Position numbers and translations under genes: made by a program | Part shown: positions 27,822-36,900 of the stretch, piece after piece | Numbering within the stretch: the first letter of the stretch is position 1 | Layout of the letters: every line of letters starts with the position of its first letter | The notes under the pieces: generated by a model | Told to the model about the DNA's origin: nothing | What the model saw: only the letters and a program-made list of their open reading frames with translations | Database searches by the model: none | Assembly (NCBI GenBank): GCA_003987775.1 | Contig: RXJD01000005.1 | Coordinates: 1 to 64,000, forward strand | Origin: Mycobacterium sp. | Lineage (GTDB): Bacteria; Actinomycetota; Actinomycetes; Mycobacteriales; Mycobacteriaceae | Length of the DNA: 64,000 nt | Reading direction: 5' to 3'

Positions 27822-28316
27822 ATGACCGTATTCAGCGGGTTGCCGGCGCACGTGCTGCTCGTTCATTTCCTGGTCGTGCTGGTGCCACTGACCGCGGTGC
27901 TCGAGATCCTCTGCGCGTTGTGGCCGGCCGTGCGCCGCGGGCAGATCGTATGGCTCAATGTGGCGCTGTCGATCGTCGTCATGGTGTTGACGCCGATCAC
28001 CGTCGAGGCCGGTGAGTGGCTCTACGATCTGCGCCGCAACCCCGACCCGATCCTGGAGCAACACGCGGAGCGCGGCAGCTGGATGGTCTATTTCGCCGTG
28101 GCCCTGCTGGTCGTCGCCATCGCGCTGGCCGTGCTGCACGTGGTCGAACGCCGATCCGACGAGCCACGGCGGGTCGCCAAAGCTGCCGTCTCAGTGCTCG
28201 CGGTGGTGGTGGGCATCGCGTCGATGATCCAGATCTACCGGGTCGGTGACACCGGCGCCCGCTCGGTGTGGGGCAACGAGATTGCGCATCTGCGTCAGGT
28301 CACCAACAAGAAGTGA
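27822..28316 (+). CDS. DUF2231 membrane protein
   Basis: A 164-residue membrane protein of the DUF2231 family. Four hydrophobic segments are visible (about 8-30, 42-60, 88-110, 122-138), with family-typical GLPAHVLLVHFLVVLVPL at the start, where two conserved His residues sit in the first helix, and the closing GDTGARSVWG motif. His residues in the membrane suggest heme or electron-transfer association, but no function is established. The ATG follows AGGAG at 27811-27815. Its last 17 bases overlap the convergent MocR gene. Confidence 0.82.
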   Translation: MTVFSGLPAHVLLVHFLVVLVPLTAVLEILCALWPAVRRGQIVWLNVALSIVVMVLTPITVEAGEWLYDLRRNPDPILEQHAERGSWMVYFAVALLVVAIALAVLHVVERRSDEPRRVAKAAVSVLAVVVGIASMIQIYRVGDTGARSVWGNEIAHLRQVTNKK

Positions 28317-29709
28317 CAGCCCGCATCAATTGACCGAGATGGTCGAGCGCGCCGGCATATTCGTGCTCGGGCGGGGTGCCGTAGCCGACCACGATTCCTG
28401 CGCTACGCGATCCGGCGCCGTGCCAGAACGGGCCCAGACCCGTCAGTGCGACGTTGCGCCTGCGTGCGAGCTGCAACGCAGCGGTCTCGGCGCGATCCGC
28501 CGGCAGCGAGATCACGGCGTGTAGTCCGGCGGAAATGCCCTGCACCGCCATCTCGGGTGCGCAGCCGGCCAGGCATTCCACCAGCGCGTCGCGGCGATCG
28601 CGGTATCGGCGACGCATGCGCCGCACGTGGCGGTCCAGCGCACCAGACTCGATCAGCTCCGCCAGCGCCACCTGCGCCAACACATCTGTGCCTCGGTCGG
28701 CCCGCCGCTTGGCCTCGGTCACCGCCTCGACCAGCCCGCCGGGCACCACCAGCCAGCCCAGCCGCAGCCCCGGCGCCAGGCTCTTGCTGGCGCTTCCGGC
28801 GTAGACGACCTGTTCGGGGGCAAGGCCCTGCAGTGCGCCGACGGGGTGGCGGTCATACCGGAACTCACCGTCGTAGTCGTCTTCGATGACATATGCGCCG
28901 CGCTCCGCGGCGATCCGGGTGAACGCGGTGCGCCGGCGGGCGTCGAGCGTCATCCCCAGCGGAGCCTGGTGGGCCGGGGTGAGCACCGCCGCTGCCGCCG
29001 ATACCGGCCATTCGTCCGGGTTCGCGCCACTTCCGTCGACATCGAGGGGATGGACCGTGAGTCCGGCCGACTCGGCGATCGCGCGGTGGTCGGGAAGACA
29101 GGGGTTCTCCAGCGCAACCGATCGGGCACCACGGCAGGCCAGCGCGTCGCATACCAGCCGTAAGCCCTGGGTGAATCCACTGCAGATCACGATGTGCTCG
29201 CTGCTGGTGAGCACGCCCCGAACCCGGCCCAGATAGTCCGCCAGTACCGCACGCAGACGCGCGGACCCGCGCGGGTCACCCGGGCCGAGTTCGGCGTGTG
29301 CGGTGACGTGCAGAGCGCGCCGCAGCGCACGTAGCCACTCCTCGCGCGGGAACATACTCAGATCCGGACGGCCCAACCGGAAATCAGCCACGACACGCGG
29401 CGCGGCAGGTTGGGCGCTGGCACGGGCCGGCGCCAACGAACCCTGTGCCACTTCGGTTGCCGCGCCCGGCCGGGTCCGCAGGTATCCCTCGGCCGCGAGT
29501 TGCGAGTACACCTCCACGACGGTTCCGCGGGCGATCTCGAGTTGCGTCGCCAACGCCCGCGAGGACGGCAACCACTGTCCCGGAGCCAGACGACCGTCCC
29601 GGATCGCTTGTCGCAGCGCACTTTCCAGCGCCACCCGGCGGCCCCGGCCGGGTGGCAGGTCCAGGTGGAGATCAAGCCCTCCGGGCTCACTGGTCCATGA
29701 AATAGACAT
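28300..29709 (-). CDS. MocR/PdxR-type regulator (GntR DNA-binding domain plus aminotransferase fold)
   Basis: A 469-residue transcription factor. The N-terminal winged helix of the GntR type (about 20-85: SALRQAIRDGRLAPGQWLPSSRALATQLEIARGTVVEVYSQLAAEGYL) is joined by a linker to a fold-type I aminotransferase domain containing DDYDGEFRY (PLP-pyridine Asp) and SASKSLAPGLRLGW (PLP Lys). Such regulators sense PLP or amino compounds and usually control a divergent neighbour, here a SAM methyltransferase 47 bp away. The ATG at 29709 is chosen; an upstream reading would cover the divergent promoter. PdxST genes, the classical PdxR target, are not nearby. Confidence 0.9.
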   Translation of the reverse strand: MSISWTSEPGGLDLHLDLPPGRGRRVALESALRQAIRDGRLAPGQWLPSSRALATQLEIARGTVVEVYSQLAAEGYLRTRPGAATEVAQGSLAPARASAQPAAPRVVADFRLGRPDLSMFPREEWLRALRRALHVTAHAELGPGDPRGSARLRAVLADYLGRVRGVLTSSEHIVICSGFTQGLRLVCDALACRGARSVALENPCLPDHRAIAESAGLTVHPLDVDGSGANPDEWPVSAAAAVLTPAHQAPLGMTLDARRRTAFTRIAAERGAYVIEDDYDGEFRYDRHPVGALQGLAPEQVVYAGSASKSLAPGLRLGWLVVPGGLVEAVTEAKRRADRGTDVLAQVALAELIESGALDRHVRRMRRRYRDRRDALVECLAGCAPEMAVQGISAGLHAVISLPADRAETAALQLARRRNVALTGLGPFWHGAGSRSAGIVVGYGTPPEHEYAGALDHLGQLMRAVTSCW

Positions 29710-29717
29710 CGAATTGG

Positions 29718-29749
29718 ACCTTATCGATGAACTGGTTCTTTCGTAAGGT
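29718..29749. promoter_or_regulatory. Inverted repeat in the MocR-methyltransferase intergenic region
   Basis: ACCTTA-T-CGA (29718-29727) and TCG-TAAGGT (29741-29749) form an inverted repeat with a 13-base centre, filling most of the 47-bp gap between the divergent MocR and methyltransferase genes. Its position fits an autoregulatory MocR operator controlling both genes (inference). Confidence 0.5.
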
Positions 29750-29756
29750 CGCAGAC

Positions 29757-30650
29757 ATGACGGCACCCACCGCAACACGTCGACGTCTCGACCGGACGGC
29801 AAGCCTGACGGCGCAGGTCAACGCGGCTCAGCGCGCCGCGGAATCCATGCGCCCACCCAGTCGCCGGCTGATCGAGGACCCACAGTCACGCCACTTCGTC
29901 GAGCATCCGGCGTTGCGGGCCGCACTGGCGCACCCGGTTACCGCCGATGCCGCACTTCGGGTGTTCGACCGGGTATGGGGCGGCCTGCACGCCCACATCG
30001 CGCTGCGGGTGCGCTACGCCGACGACGCCTGCTCCGCTGCGGTCGACGCGGGCCTCGACCAGCTGGTGCTGCTCGGCGCGGGTTTCGACACCTCCTGCTT
30101 GCGGCTCGCCGACGCCGCGGTGACGGTGTTCGAGGTCGACGCACCCGCCACCCAGGCGCATAAACGGCCGGTGGTCGAGCGGCTCGCGCCACGTGCCCAA
30201 ACAGTCTGGGTATCCTGCGATTTCGAGCACGACGTGCTACACCGGCGGCTGCTGGAGGCCGGCTTCGACCCCGTCCGGCCCAGTCTGATCGTCTGGCTCG
30301 GCGTCAGCATGTATCTCACCTCCGAGGCCATCGACGCGACTTTGAGCGACCTGCAGAAGCTCTGCGCACCCGGCAGTCGATTGATCGTCGACTACCTCCG
30401 CGACGGTGTCGTCTCGGCTCGCACACCGTGGCCGGGCGCCAACCGCATCACCCGGTTGGTGGCCCGGCGCGGCGAGCCCTATCGCTCCGACTTCACCGAA
30501 GACGGTCTCGATGCTCTCCTCGCTCGCCACGGATTCCGATCGACCGAACACATCGGTGTCGCCGGGCTGCTGAGGCGCTACGACCCGGCGAACAGGAGCC
30601 GGCTGGCCACCGATGACTGGCTGGCCGTCGCGACGGCGTATCGGCAGTGA
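29757..30650 (+). CDS. SAM-dependent methyltransferase, LCM/TIGR00027-type
   Basis: A 297-residue protein of the leucine carboxyl methyltransferase-like family expanded in mycobacteria. The SAM-binding motif LLGAGFDTSCLRL is present, then the acidic VFEVDAPATQAHKR and IVWLGVSMYLTSEAI, all typical. Substrate is unknown; mycobacterial members are often called S-adenosyl-L-methionine-dependent methyltransferases of unclear role. The ATG at 29757 is chosen; an ATG 30 bases upstream is possible but lies within the putative operator. Divergent from the MocR regulator, which probably controls it. Confidence 0.87.
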   Translation: MTAPTATRRRLDRTASLTAQVNAAQRAAESMRPPSRRLIEDPQSRHFVEHPALRAALAHPVTADAALRVFDRVWGGLHAHIALRVRYADDACSAAVDAGLDQLVLLGAGFDTSCLRLADAAVTVFEVDAPATQAHKRPVVERLAPRAQTVWVSCDFEHDVLHRRLLEAGFDPVRPSLIVWLGVSMYLTSEAIDATLSDLQKLCAPGSRLIVDYLRDGVVSARTPWPGANRITRLVARRGEPYRSDFTEDGLDALLARHGFRSTEHIGVAGLLRRYDPANRSRLATDDWLAVATAYRQ

Positions 30651-30661
30651 CGCCGGGAGCC

Positions 30662-30883
30662 TCAGAATTTGGGGCGATGCGCGATGATGCCGCGGGACAT
30701 CCGCACCGGGGTTCCGTCCACCACCTCCACAACCTCCAGCCAGGCGCCCGGGGCCACGAAGTGCCGGCTGATGTCCTCGCGCTTCATCGAGATGACCAGC
30801 ACGCCCGCGTCGGTCACCTCGAAGGTGTCGAAGGCACCGTAGTCACGGGCTTCTCCGTTGGCGAAAACGACCGTGAAAGCCAT
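30662..30883 (-). CDS. Conserved small protein, unknown function
   Basis: A 73-residue predicted soluble protein, rich in beta-type sequence (MAFTVVFANGEARDYGAFDTFEV, then GVLVISMKRED). No family is recognised. It starts 22 bp downstream of the LLM oxidoreductase stop on the same strand, at the end of the run glnE-thioesterase-oxidoreductase, so it may be the last gene of that operon. It converges with the methyltransferase. Confidence 0.65.
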   Translation of the reverse strand: MAFTVVFANGEARDYGAFDTFEVTDAGVLVISMKREDISRHFVAPGAWLEVVEVVDGTPVRMSRGIIAHRPKF

Positions 30884-30905
30884 ATCGGGAGTATCGCGGG
30901 CGGCC

Positions 30906-31766
30906 TCAGCCGTCGAGCGCGAGGTCCTCGCGAAAGCGCCGCAGCCCGTCGATCTTCTCGGACAGGGTCGCTTCCGGGCCGGCGTAGAACATCCACGGCA
31001 TGGTGATGATGCCGGTGATGCCCGCTTCCTCGGCGCGCCGGTAGTGCTCGACGGTGAACGCGTCGGTCAGCGGGGTCAGGATGGTGAAACCCTCCATCGA
31101 CAAACCGTTTTCGGCGCGCAGCTTCCGCAGCTTGTCCACCGCCTCGATCGCACGTTCGGTGTTGATCAGGTCCCCGATCCACCCGTCATAGCGGGCGGCG
31201 CGGCGCAACGCGATGTCACTGAGCCCGCCGACGTAGACCGGAATCGGGGGTGGCGTCGGCTGCATCTCCAGGCGCGGCGCGTGGTAGAACGTGCCGTCGA
31301 ACTCGGTCCAGCCCGGCGACCACAGCTCGCGCATCAGGTCGATCATTTCCTCGGTCCGCTTGCCGCGCGCCGCGAACTGTTCCCCCATCAGCTCGAACTC
31401 CTCGCGGCACCAGCCCACCCCGATTCCGAGTTCGATCCGGCCCGACGCCAGAAGTGCCGCGGTGCCAATGGCTTTCGCCGCTGAATACGGATTACGCATG
31501 GCTGGGATGTAGACCGTGGTGACGAACTTCAGCCGCGTCGTGACCTGCGCGAGGGCACCGACGAGCACCCACGGGTCGGGCCAGTCGGTGAAGGGCTGCC
31601 AGCGACGCGACCCGTCTTTGGTGTACGGGTAGGGCGTCTGCAGTGTCTCCAGGTTGACGACGTGATCGGGTATGCCCAACCCGTCGTAGCCGAGTTCGTC
31701 TGCGGCCTTGGCGATCTCGATGATGTCGGGCGTGTTCAGGAAGGCGCTGCTGACGTAGAACCTCAC
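30906..31766 (-). CDS. LLM-class, probably F420-dependent oxidoreductase
   Basis: A 286-residue TIM-barrel oxidoreductase of the luciferase-like monooxygenase class, whose mycobacterial members mostly use coenzyme F420. Typical blocks are DELGYDGLGIPDHVV, TTVYIPAMRNPYSAAKAIGTAALLASGRIELGIGVGW and PIPVYVGGLSDIALRRAARYDGW. The substrate is unknown. Its ATG overlaps the thioesterase stop by four bases (ATGA), and that gene in turn overlaps glnE, so the three genes form one translationally coupled unit on the minus strand. Confidence 0.88.
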   Translation of the reverse strand: MRFYVSSAFLNTPDIIEIAKAADELGYDGLGIPDHVVNLETLQTPYPYTKDGSRRWQPFTDWPDPWVLVGALAQVTTRLKFVTTVYIPAMRNPYSAAKAIGTAALLASGRIELGIGVGWCREEFELMGEQFAARGKRTEEMIDLMRELWSPGWTEFDGTFYHAPRLEMQPTPPPIPVYVGGLSDIALRRAARYDGWIGDLINTERAIEAVDKLRKLRAENGLSMEGFTILTPLTDAFTVEHYRRAEEAGITGIITMPWMFYAGPEATLSEKIDGLRRFREDLALDG

Positions 31767-32416
31767 TGTCCGTTCCCGCCGTCGCGCGCCCAGGCCGGTT
31801 CGATGAAGACGCCTTCGGATTCGACGGTGATTCCCTCGGCATCCGAAATGAACCCGCGCGCAAACACTTTGACGCCCTCCCTGCGGTCTATCCAGGCTTC
31901 GGAGCGCAGCGGACCCAAGGGCGTGCCGCGCAGATACTTCACGGTGATCGTTCCGGTGAACCGTGCCTTGGAGAGGCCCTCGCTGGCTGCCTCACCGAGC
32001 ATGTGGTCGAGCACCAGGGCGCTGACTCCGCCGTGCACCAGCTTCGGCGGCCCCTCGTAGGCCTGGCCGAGCGCGAAGTCGGCCCAGCAACGCCCGCCAC
32101 CGTCGTGGTGTACCACCAGCGGCGGGGCGATCGGGTTGCATGCGCCGACGACGGCGTTGCCCAACGGCAGCGGACGGCCGTCGACGCGGTAGCTCACCCC
32201 GACGGGCCGGGTGCGTTGCCGCAGCGACCGGGTGACCGCCTCGATCGCGGCCTGGGCCTGGGCGACGGTGTCGGCGTCGACCTCGGTGCGAACGGTGGCG
32301 TCGAGGAGGTCGCGGACGGCGTCGGCCAGCGGTGCGTACAGGGCGGTCACCCGGTCGGCTTCGGGCGCACTGAGCACCTCGAACAGGGCGCCCAGCGCTC
32401 CGGCATCCTGGGTCAA
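31763..32416 (-). CDS. PaaI-like hot-dog thioesterase
   Basis: A 217-residue protein with a C-terminal hot-dog thioesterase domain: [23 protein letters not shown] carries the HGG(V)xxxxxD motif of PaaI-type acyl-CoA thioesterases, followed by [17 protein letters not shown] and [15 protein letters not shown]. The N-terminal 80 residues are helical and of unknown role. The most likely start is TTG at 32416, overlapping the glnE stop (TTGA); a longer frame would run antiparallel in glnE. It couples tightly to glnE upstream and to the LLM oxidoreductase downstream. Substrate acyl-CoA is unknown. Confidence 0.82.
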   Translation of the reverse strand: MTQDAGALGALFEVLSAPEADRVTALYAPLADAVRDLLDATVRTEVDADTVAQAQAAIEAVTRSLRQRTRPVGVSYRVDGRPLPLGNAVVGACNPIAPPLVVHHDGGGRCWADFALGQAYEGPPKLVHGGVSALVLDHMLGEAASEGLSKARFTGTITVKYLRGTPLGPLRSEAWIDRREGVKVFARGFISDAEGITVESEGVFIEPAWARDGGNGQ

Positions 32417-35394
32417 CTTCCGAACACCTTGCGCACCACGGCTTTTGCCCGCCTTGTCACCCGAAGATAGTTGTCCAAAAATTCGCCGCCGTCGTCGTTG
32501 TGCCAGCCCGCCGCCACGGCGACGGCGTTGAGCTGACGCCCCGGCCCGGGCAACTGGTCGGTGGGCTTGCCGCGGACCAGTACCAGGGCATTGCGGGCCC
32601 GCGTCGCCGTGAGCCACGCCTGGCGCAACAGTTCGACCTCTTCCTGGTCGACCAGACCGTATTCGGCGATGACATCCAGGGACTGCAGCGTGGACGTGTT
32701 GTGCAGAGCCTGGATCTCGTGCGCATGCCGGAGCTGCAGCAACTGAACCGTCCATTCGATGTCGGCCAGTCCCCCGCGCCCCAGCTTCGTGTGGGTGTTG
32801 GGATCGGCGCCGCGCGGCAACCGCTCGGACTCGATGCGCGCCTTGATGCGGCGGATCTCGTGCACCGCCTCGGCCGACACGCCGTCGGGCGGGTAGCGCG
32901 TCTTGTCGACCATCAGCAGGAAGCGCTGACCCAGTTCCAGGTCACCGGCCACGGCGTGGGCCCGCAGCAGCGCCTGAATCTCCCACGGCTGCGCCCACTG
33001 CGCGTAATAGGCCTCGTAGGACGCCAGCGTGCGGACCAGCGGACCGTTGCGACCCTCCGGTCGCAGGTTGGCATCGACCTCCAGCGGCGGGTCGACGCTG
33101 GGCTGGCCCAACTGCTTTCGGACCTGCTCGGCGATCGAGTTGGCCCATTTCATCGCGTGCGAATCCGCGGCGCCGTTGGCCGTTTCGCAGACAAACATGA
33201 CATCGGCATCCGAGCCGTAGCCCAACTCGGCACCACCGAGGCGACCCATCCCGATCACCGCGATCACCGCGGGGGCGCGGCCGTCCTCGGGCAAATTGGC
33301 CCGGATCGTCGCATCCAGCGCGGCCTGCAGCACGGCCACCCAGATCGAGGTGAGCGCGGCGCACACGTCGGTGACCTCGAGCATGCCCAGCAAGTCCGCC
33401 GAGCCGACGCGCGCGAGCTCCCGACGGCGCAGGGTGCGGGCGGCGGCGATGGCCCGGGCCGGGTCGGCGTGGCGTCCCGCAGAGGCAACCAGCGCCCGCG
33501 CCACCGCGGCGGGTTCGGCCTCGAGCAGCATCGGGCCAGAGGGCCGGTCGCCGTAGTTCTGGATCACCTCAGGTGCGCGCATCAGCAGATCCGGCACGTA
33601 GGCGGAGGTGCCCAGCACATGCATGAGGCGCTTGCCCACCGTCGGCTTGTCGCGCAACGTCGCCAGGTACCAGCTCTGCGAGGACAGCGCCTCGCTGAGC
33701 CGCCGATACGCCAGCAGCCCGGTGTCCGGATCTGGGGCATAGGACAGCCAGTCCAGCAGGCGCGGCAGCAGCACGGATTGCACCCGGCCGCGCCGCCCAC
33801 TCTGATTCACCAACGCCGACATGTGCTTCAGGGCAATTTGCGGGCCCTCGTAACCGAGCGCGGCCAGCTGACGCTCCGCCGCATCGGACGTCATGCGGCC
33901 GCCGACGATCTCCAGCCCGGCGTGGCCGATCGACTCCAGCAGCGGCTGGTAGAACAGCTTGGCATGCAGCCGGGACACCCGGACGTTCTGGTGTTTGAGT
34001 TCCTCGCGCAGCACCCCGGCCGCGTCGTGGCGGCCGTCGGGCCGGATGTGCGCGGCGCGCGCCAGCCAGCGCACCGCCTCCTCGTCTCCGGGCTCCGGCA
34101 GCAGGTGGGTGCGCTTGAGCCGTTGCAGCTGCAGCCGATGCTCGAGCAGCCGCAGGAACTCGTAGGAGGCGATCATGTTCGCCGCGTCCTCGCGGCCGAT
34201 GTAGCCCCCCTCGCCCAGCGCGGCCAGCGCGTCCACCGTGGACGCGACATGTAGTGATTCGTCGCCGCGTCCGTGTACCAGCTGCAGCAGCTGGGCGGCG
34301 AACTCGACATCACGAAGGCCACCGCTGCCGAGCTTCAGTTCGCGGCCGCGGATGTCGGCGGGCACCAGTTGCTCCACCCGGCGCCGCATGGCCTGCACCT
34401 CGGAGACGAAATCCTCACGCTCGCACGCCGTCCACACCATCGGCGTCAGCGCCTCGAGGTAGCGCCGGCCGAGTTCGGCGTCACCGACCGCGGCCCGCGC
34501 CTTCATCAGCGCCTGGAACTCCCAGGTCTTCGCCCAGCGCTGGTAGTAGGCGATGTGCGACTCGACCGTCCGGACCAATTCACCGTGGCGCCCCTCAGGG
34601 CGCAGCGCGGCGTCCACCTCGAAGAACGCCGACGACGCGAGCCGCATCATCTCGCTGGCCACCCTGGTGGTGATCGCGTCCGCGCGCTCCCCGACGAAGA
34701 TCACGTCTACGTCGCTGACGTAGTTCAGTTCGCGCGCACCGCATTTACCCATCGCGATGACGGCCAGCCGGGGTGGGGTGCGGTCGCCGCACACCGACTC
34801 TTCGGCCACCCGCAGTGCCGCGGCCAGCGCGGCGTCGGCGGTGTCGGCCAGCTGCGCGGCGACGGTGACGAACGGCAGCACCGGCTCGTCCTCGACCGTC
34901 GCGGCCAGGTCGAGTGCCGCGAGCACCAGCAGCTGGTCGCGGTACACCGAGCGCAGCCGGTGCACGATCGTGCCCGGCGCACCCGAGCATTCCTCGACGC
35001 AGCGCAGGAAGGTCTGGTTCAGCTTCTCGCGGCTGGGCAGTTTGACCTTGCCGCGCAGCAACTTCCAGGAATGTGGGTTGGCAATGACATGGTCACCCAG
35101 CGCCAGCGAGGAACCCAGCACGGCGAACAGCCGACCGCGCAGGCTGCGCTCGGTGAGCAGCGCAATGCTCAGCTCGTCCCAGCCGGTGTCAGGGTTCTCG
35201 GACAGCCGGACCAGGGCGCGCAGTGCGGCGTCGGCATCGGGGGCACGCGAGAGCGCCCAGAGCAGATCGACGTGCGCCTGGTCGTCGTGTTTGTCCCAAC
35301 CCAGCTGCGCCAGCCGGTCGCCCGCGGGCGGATCCATCAAGCCGAGCCGGCCGACGCTGGGCAACCTGGGTCGCTGCGTCGCGGGCTTGGTCAC
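32413..35394 (-). CDS. glnE: Bifunctional glutamine synthetase adenylyltransferase/deadenylase
   Basis: Attaches AMP to, and removes it from, a Tyr of GlnA1 (Tyr406 here) to switch activity with nitrogen status. The 993-residue protein contains two nucleotidyltransferase domains: the N-terminal deadenylase with [22 protein letters not shown] and the C-terminal adenylylase with [22 protein letters not shown], each followed by the [30 protein letters not shown] motif and a helical domain. The GTG at 35394 begins [18 protein letters not shown], matching the known mycobacterial N-terminus; a longer upstream frame crosses a MIRU-like repeat. glnE is reported essential in M. tuberculosis. glnA2 lies 98 bp upstream on the same strand. 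Confidence 0.97.
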   Translation of the reverse strand: MTKPATQRPRLPSVGRLGLMDPPAGDRLAQLGWDKHDDQAHVDLLWALSRAPDADAALRALVRLSENPDTGWDELSIALLTERSLRGRLFAVLGSSLALGDHVIANPHSWKLLRGKVKLPSREKLNQTFLRCVEECSGAPGTIVHRLRSVYRDQLLVLAALDLAATVEDEPVLPFVTVAAQLADTADAALAAALRVAEESVCGDRTPPRLAVIAMGKCGARELNYVSDVDVIFVGERADAITTRVASEMMRLASSAFFEVDAALRPEGRHGELVRTVESHIAYYQRWAKTWEFQALMKARAAVGDAELGRRYLEALTPMVWTACEREDFVSEVQAMRRRVEQLVPADIRGRELKLGSGGLRDVEFAAQLLQLVHGRGDESLHVASTVDALAALGEGGYIGREDAANMIASYEFLRLLEHRLQLQRLKRTHLLPEPGDEEAVRWLARAAHIRPDGRHDAAGVLREELKHQNVRVSRLHAKLFYQPLLESIGHAGLEIVGGRMTSDAAERQLAALGYEGPQIALKHMSALVNQSGRRGRVQSVLLPRLLDWLSYAPDPDTGLLAYRRLSEALSSQSWYLATLRDKPTVGKRLMHVLGTSAYVPDLLMRAPEVIQNYGDRPSGPMLLEAEPAAVARALVASAGRHADPARAIAAARTLRRRELARVGSADLLGMLEVTDVCAALTSIWVAVLQAALDATIRANLPEDGRAPAVIAVIGMGRLGGAELGYGSDADVMFVCETANGAADSHAMKWANSIAEQVRKQLGQPSVDPPLEVDANLRPEGRNGPLVRTLASYEAYYAQWAQPWEIQALLRAHAVAGDLELGQRFLLMVDKTRYPPDGVSAEAVHEIRRIKARIESERLPRGADPNTHTKLGRGGLADIEWTVQLLQLRHAHEIQALHNTSTLQSLDVIAEYGLVDQEEVELLRQAWLTATRARNALVLVRGKPTDQLPGPGRQLNAVAVAAGWHNDDGGEFLDNYLRVTRRAKAVVRKVFGS

Positions 35395-35401
35395 GACTCC
35401 C

Positions 35402-35446
35402 GCCGACGACGATGCATCGCGAAGCGATGAGAAGGAGTGGCGCCCA
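35402..35446 (+). repeat. MIRU-like interspersed repeat upstream of glnE
   Basis: GACGACGATGCATCGCGAAG, CGATGAGAAGGAG and surrounding bases resemble the core of mycobacterial interspersed repetitive units (a GACGATGCA block followed by GAAGCGATGAG and AGGAG). It lies between glnA2 and glnE, ending 8 bp before the glnE start. Assignment is from memory of the consensus. Confidence 0.5.
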
Positions 35447-35492
35447 CGATACTGACGGTAGCGCAACCGCTCCGGCGTGATTGCCGCCCGGG

Positions 35493-36833
35493 TTACAGCG
35501 ACAGGTAGGAGCGCAGCTCGAATGGCGTGACGTGGCTGCGGTAGTTCTCCCATTCGCTGCGCTTGTTGCGCAGGAAGAAGTCAAAGACGTGCTCTCCCAA
35601 CGCCTCCGCGACCAGTTCGGACGCCTCCATGGCGCGCAGCGCGTTGTCCAGGCTGGACGGCAACTCGCGGTAGCCCATGGTGCGGCGTTCCTCGGGCGTG
35701 AGGTCCCAGACGTTGTCCTCGGCCTGCGGGCCCAGCACGTAGCCCTTCTCCACCCCGCGCAGGCCGGCGGCCAGCAGCACCGCGAAGGCAAGGTAGGGGT
35801 TGCACGCGGAGTCGGGGCTGCGCACCTCGATCCGCCGGGAGGACGTCTTGTGCGGCGTGTACATCGGTACCCGCACCAACGCCGAGCGGTTGGCCGCGCC
35901 CCAAGACGCAGCGGTGGGGGCCTCGCCGCCGTGCACCAGCCGCTTGTAGGAGTTCACCCACTGGTTGGTCACGGCACTGATCTCCGAGGCGTGCTCGAGG
36001 ATCCCGGCGATGAACGACTTACCGACCTCCGACAACTGCAGCGGATCGTCGTCACTGTGGAAAGCGTTGACGTCGCCTTCGAAAAGGCTCATGTGGGTGT
36101 GCATCGCAGAACCCGCGTGCTGGCCGAACGGCTTGGGCATGAACGTGGCCCGCACACCTTCTTCCAGCGCAACCTCTTTCATGATGTACCGGAAGGTCAT
36201 CACGTTGTCGGCCATCGACAGCGCGTCGGCGAACCGCAGGTCGATCTCCTGCTGACCGGGCGCGCCCTCGTGGTGACTGAACTCCACCGAGATGCCCATG
36301 AATTCCAGCGCCTCGATCGCATGGCGACGGAACTTGGATGCCGACTCGTGCACGGCCTGGTCGAAATACCCGGCGTTGTCGATCGGAACGGGTTCGGTGC
36401 CGTCCTCGGCGCCCGGCTTGAGCAAGAAGAACTCGATTTCGGGGTGCACGTAGCAGGAGAAGCCGAGGTCGTTGGCCTTCTGCAGTTGACGGCGCAGCAC
36501 GTGGCGCGGGTCGGCCCACGACGGCGACCCGTCGGGCATGGTGATGTCGCAGAACATCCGCGCGGAGTGATGGTGGCCGGTCCGGGTGGCCCAGGGCAGC
36601 ACCTGGAACGTGGAGGGATCCGGGTGCGCGACGGTGTCGGACTCCGAGACGCGTGCGAAGCCCTCGATGGAGGACCCGTCGAAGCCGATGCCTTCCTCGA
36701 AGGCGCCCTCGAGTTCAGCCGGCGCTATCGCGACCGACTTGAGGAATCCGAGCACATCCGTGAACCACAGCCGCACGAAACGGATGTCGCGCTCTTCCAG
36801 TGTGCGCAGGACGAATTCCTTCTGCCGATCCAT
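35493..36833 (-). CDS. glnA2: Glutamine synthetase, GlnA2
   Basis: A 446-residue type I glutamine synthetase paralogue. It has [15 protein letters not shown], the PEIEFFLL catalytic segment, the HMSLFEG and [19 protein letters not shown] blocks. The length and position beside glnE match M. tuberculosis glnA2 (Rv2222c), which is dispensable in culture. A Tyr equivalent to Tyr406 of GlnA1 is not obvious in the corresponding C-terminal region ([16 protein letters not shown]), where Trp replaces it, so it is probably not regulated by GlnE. No special operator is seen upstream. It is followed on the same strand by glnE. Confidence 0.96.
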   Translation of the reverse strand: MDRQKEFVLRTLEERDIRFVRLWFTDVLGFLKSVAIAPAELEGAFEEGIGFDGSSIEGFARVSESDTVAHPDPSTFQVLPWATRTGHHHSARMFCDITMPDGSPSWADPRHVLRRQLQKANDLGFSCYVHPEIEFFLLKPGAEDGTEPVPIDNAGYFDQAVHESASKFRRHAIEALEFMGISVEFSHHEGAPGQQEIDLRFADALSMADNVMTFRYIMKEVALEEGVRATFMPKPFGQHAGSAMHTHMSLFEGDVNAFHSDDDPLQLSEVGKSFIAGILEHASEISAVTNQWVNSYKRLVHGGEAPTAASWGAANRSALVRVPMYTPHKTSSRRIEVRSPDSACNPYLAFAVLLAAGLRGVEKGYVLGPQAEDNVWDLTPEERRTMGYRELPSSLDNALRAMEASELVAEALGEHVFDFFLRNKRSEWENYRSHVTPFELRSYLSL

Positions 36834-36900
36834 ACCCGCACACTAGGCACGCTCTGTTAAATCCGTGTTACCGATGCCACGCCAGACACGTTGCGGATAC

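Noticed and set aside
32500..34254. 584-residue plus-strand frame opposite glnE
   Set aside because: No homology, compositional shadow of glnE.
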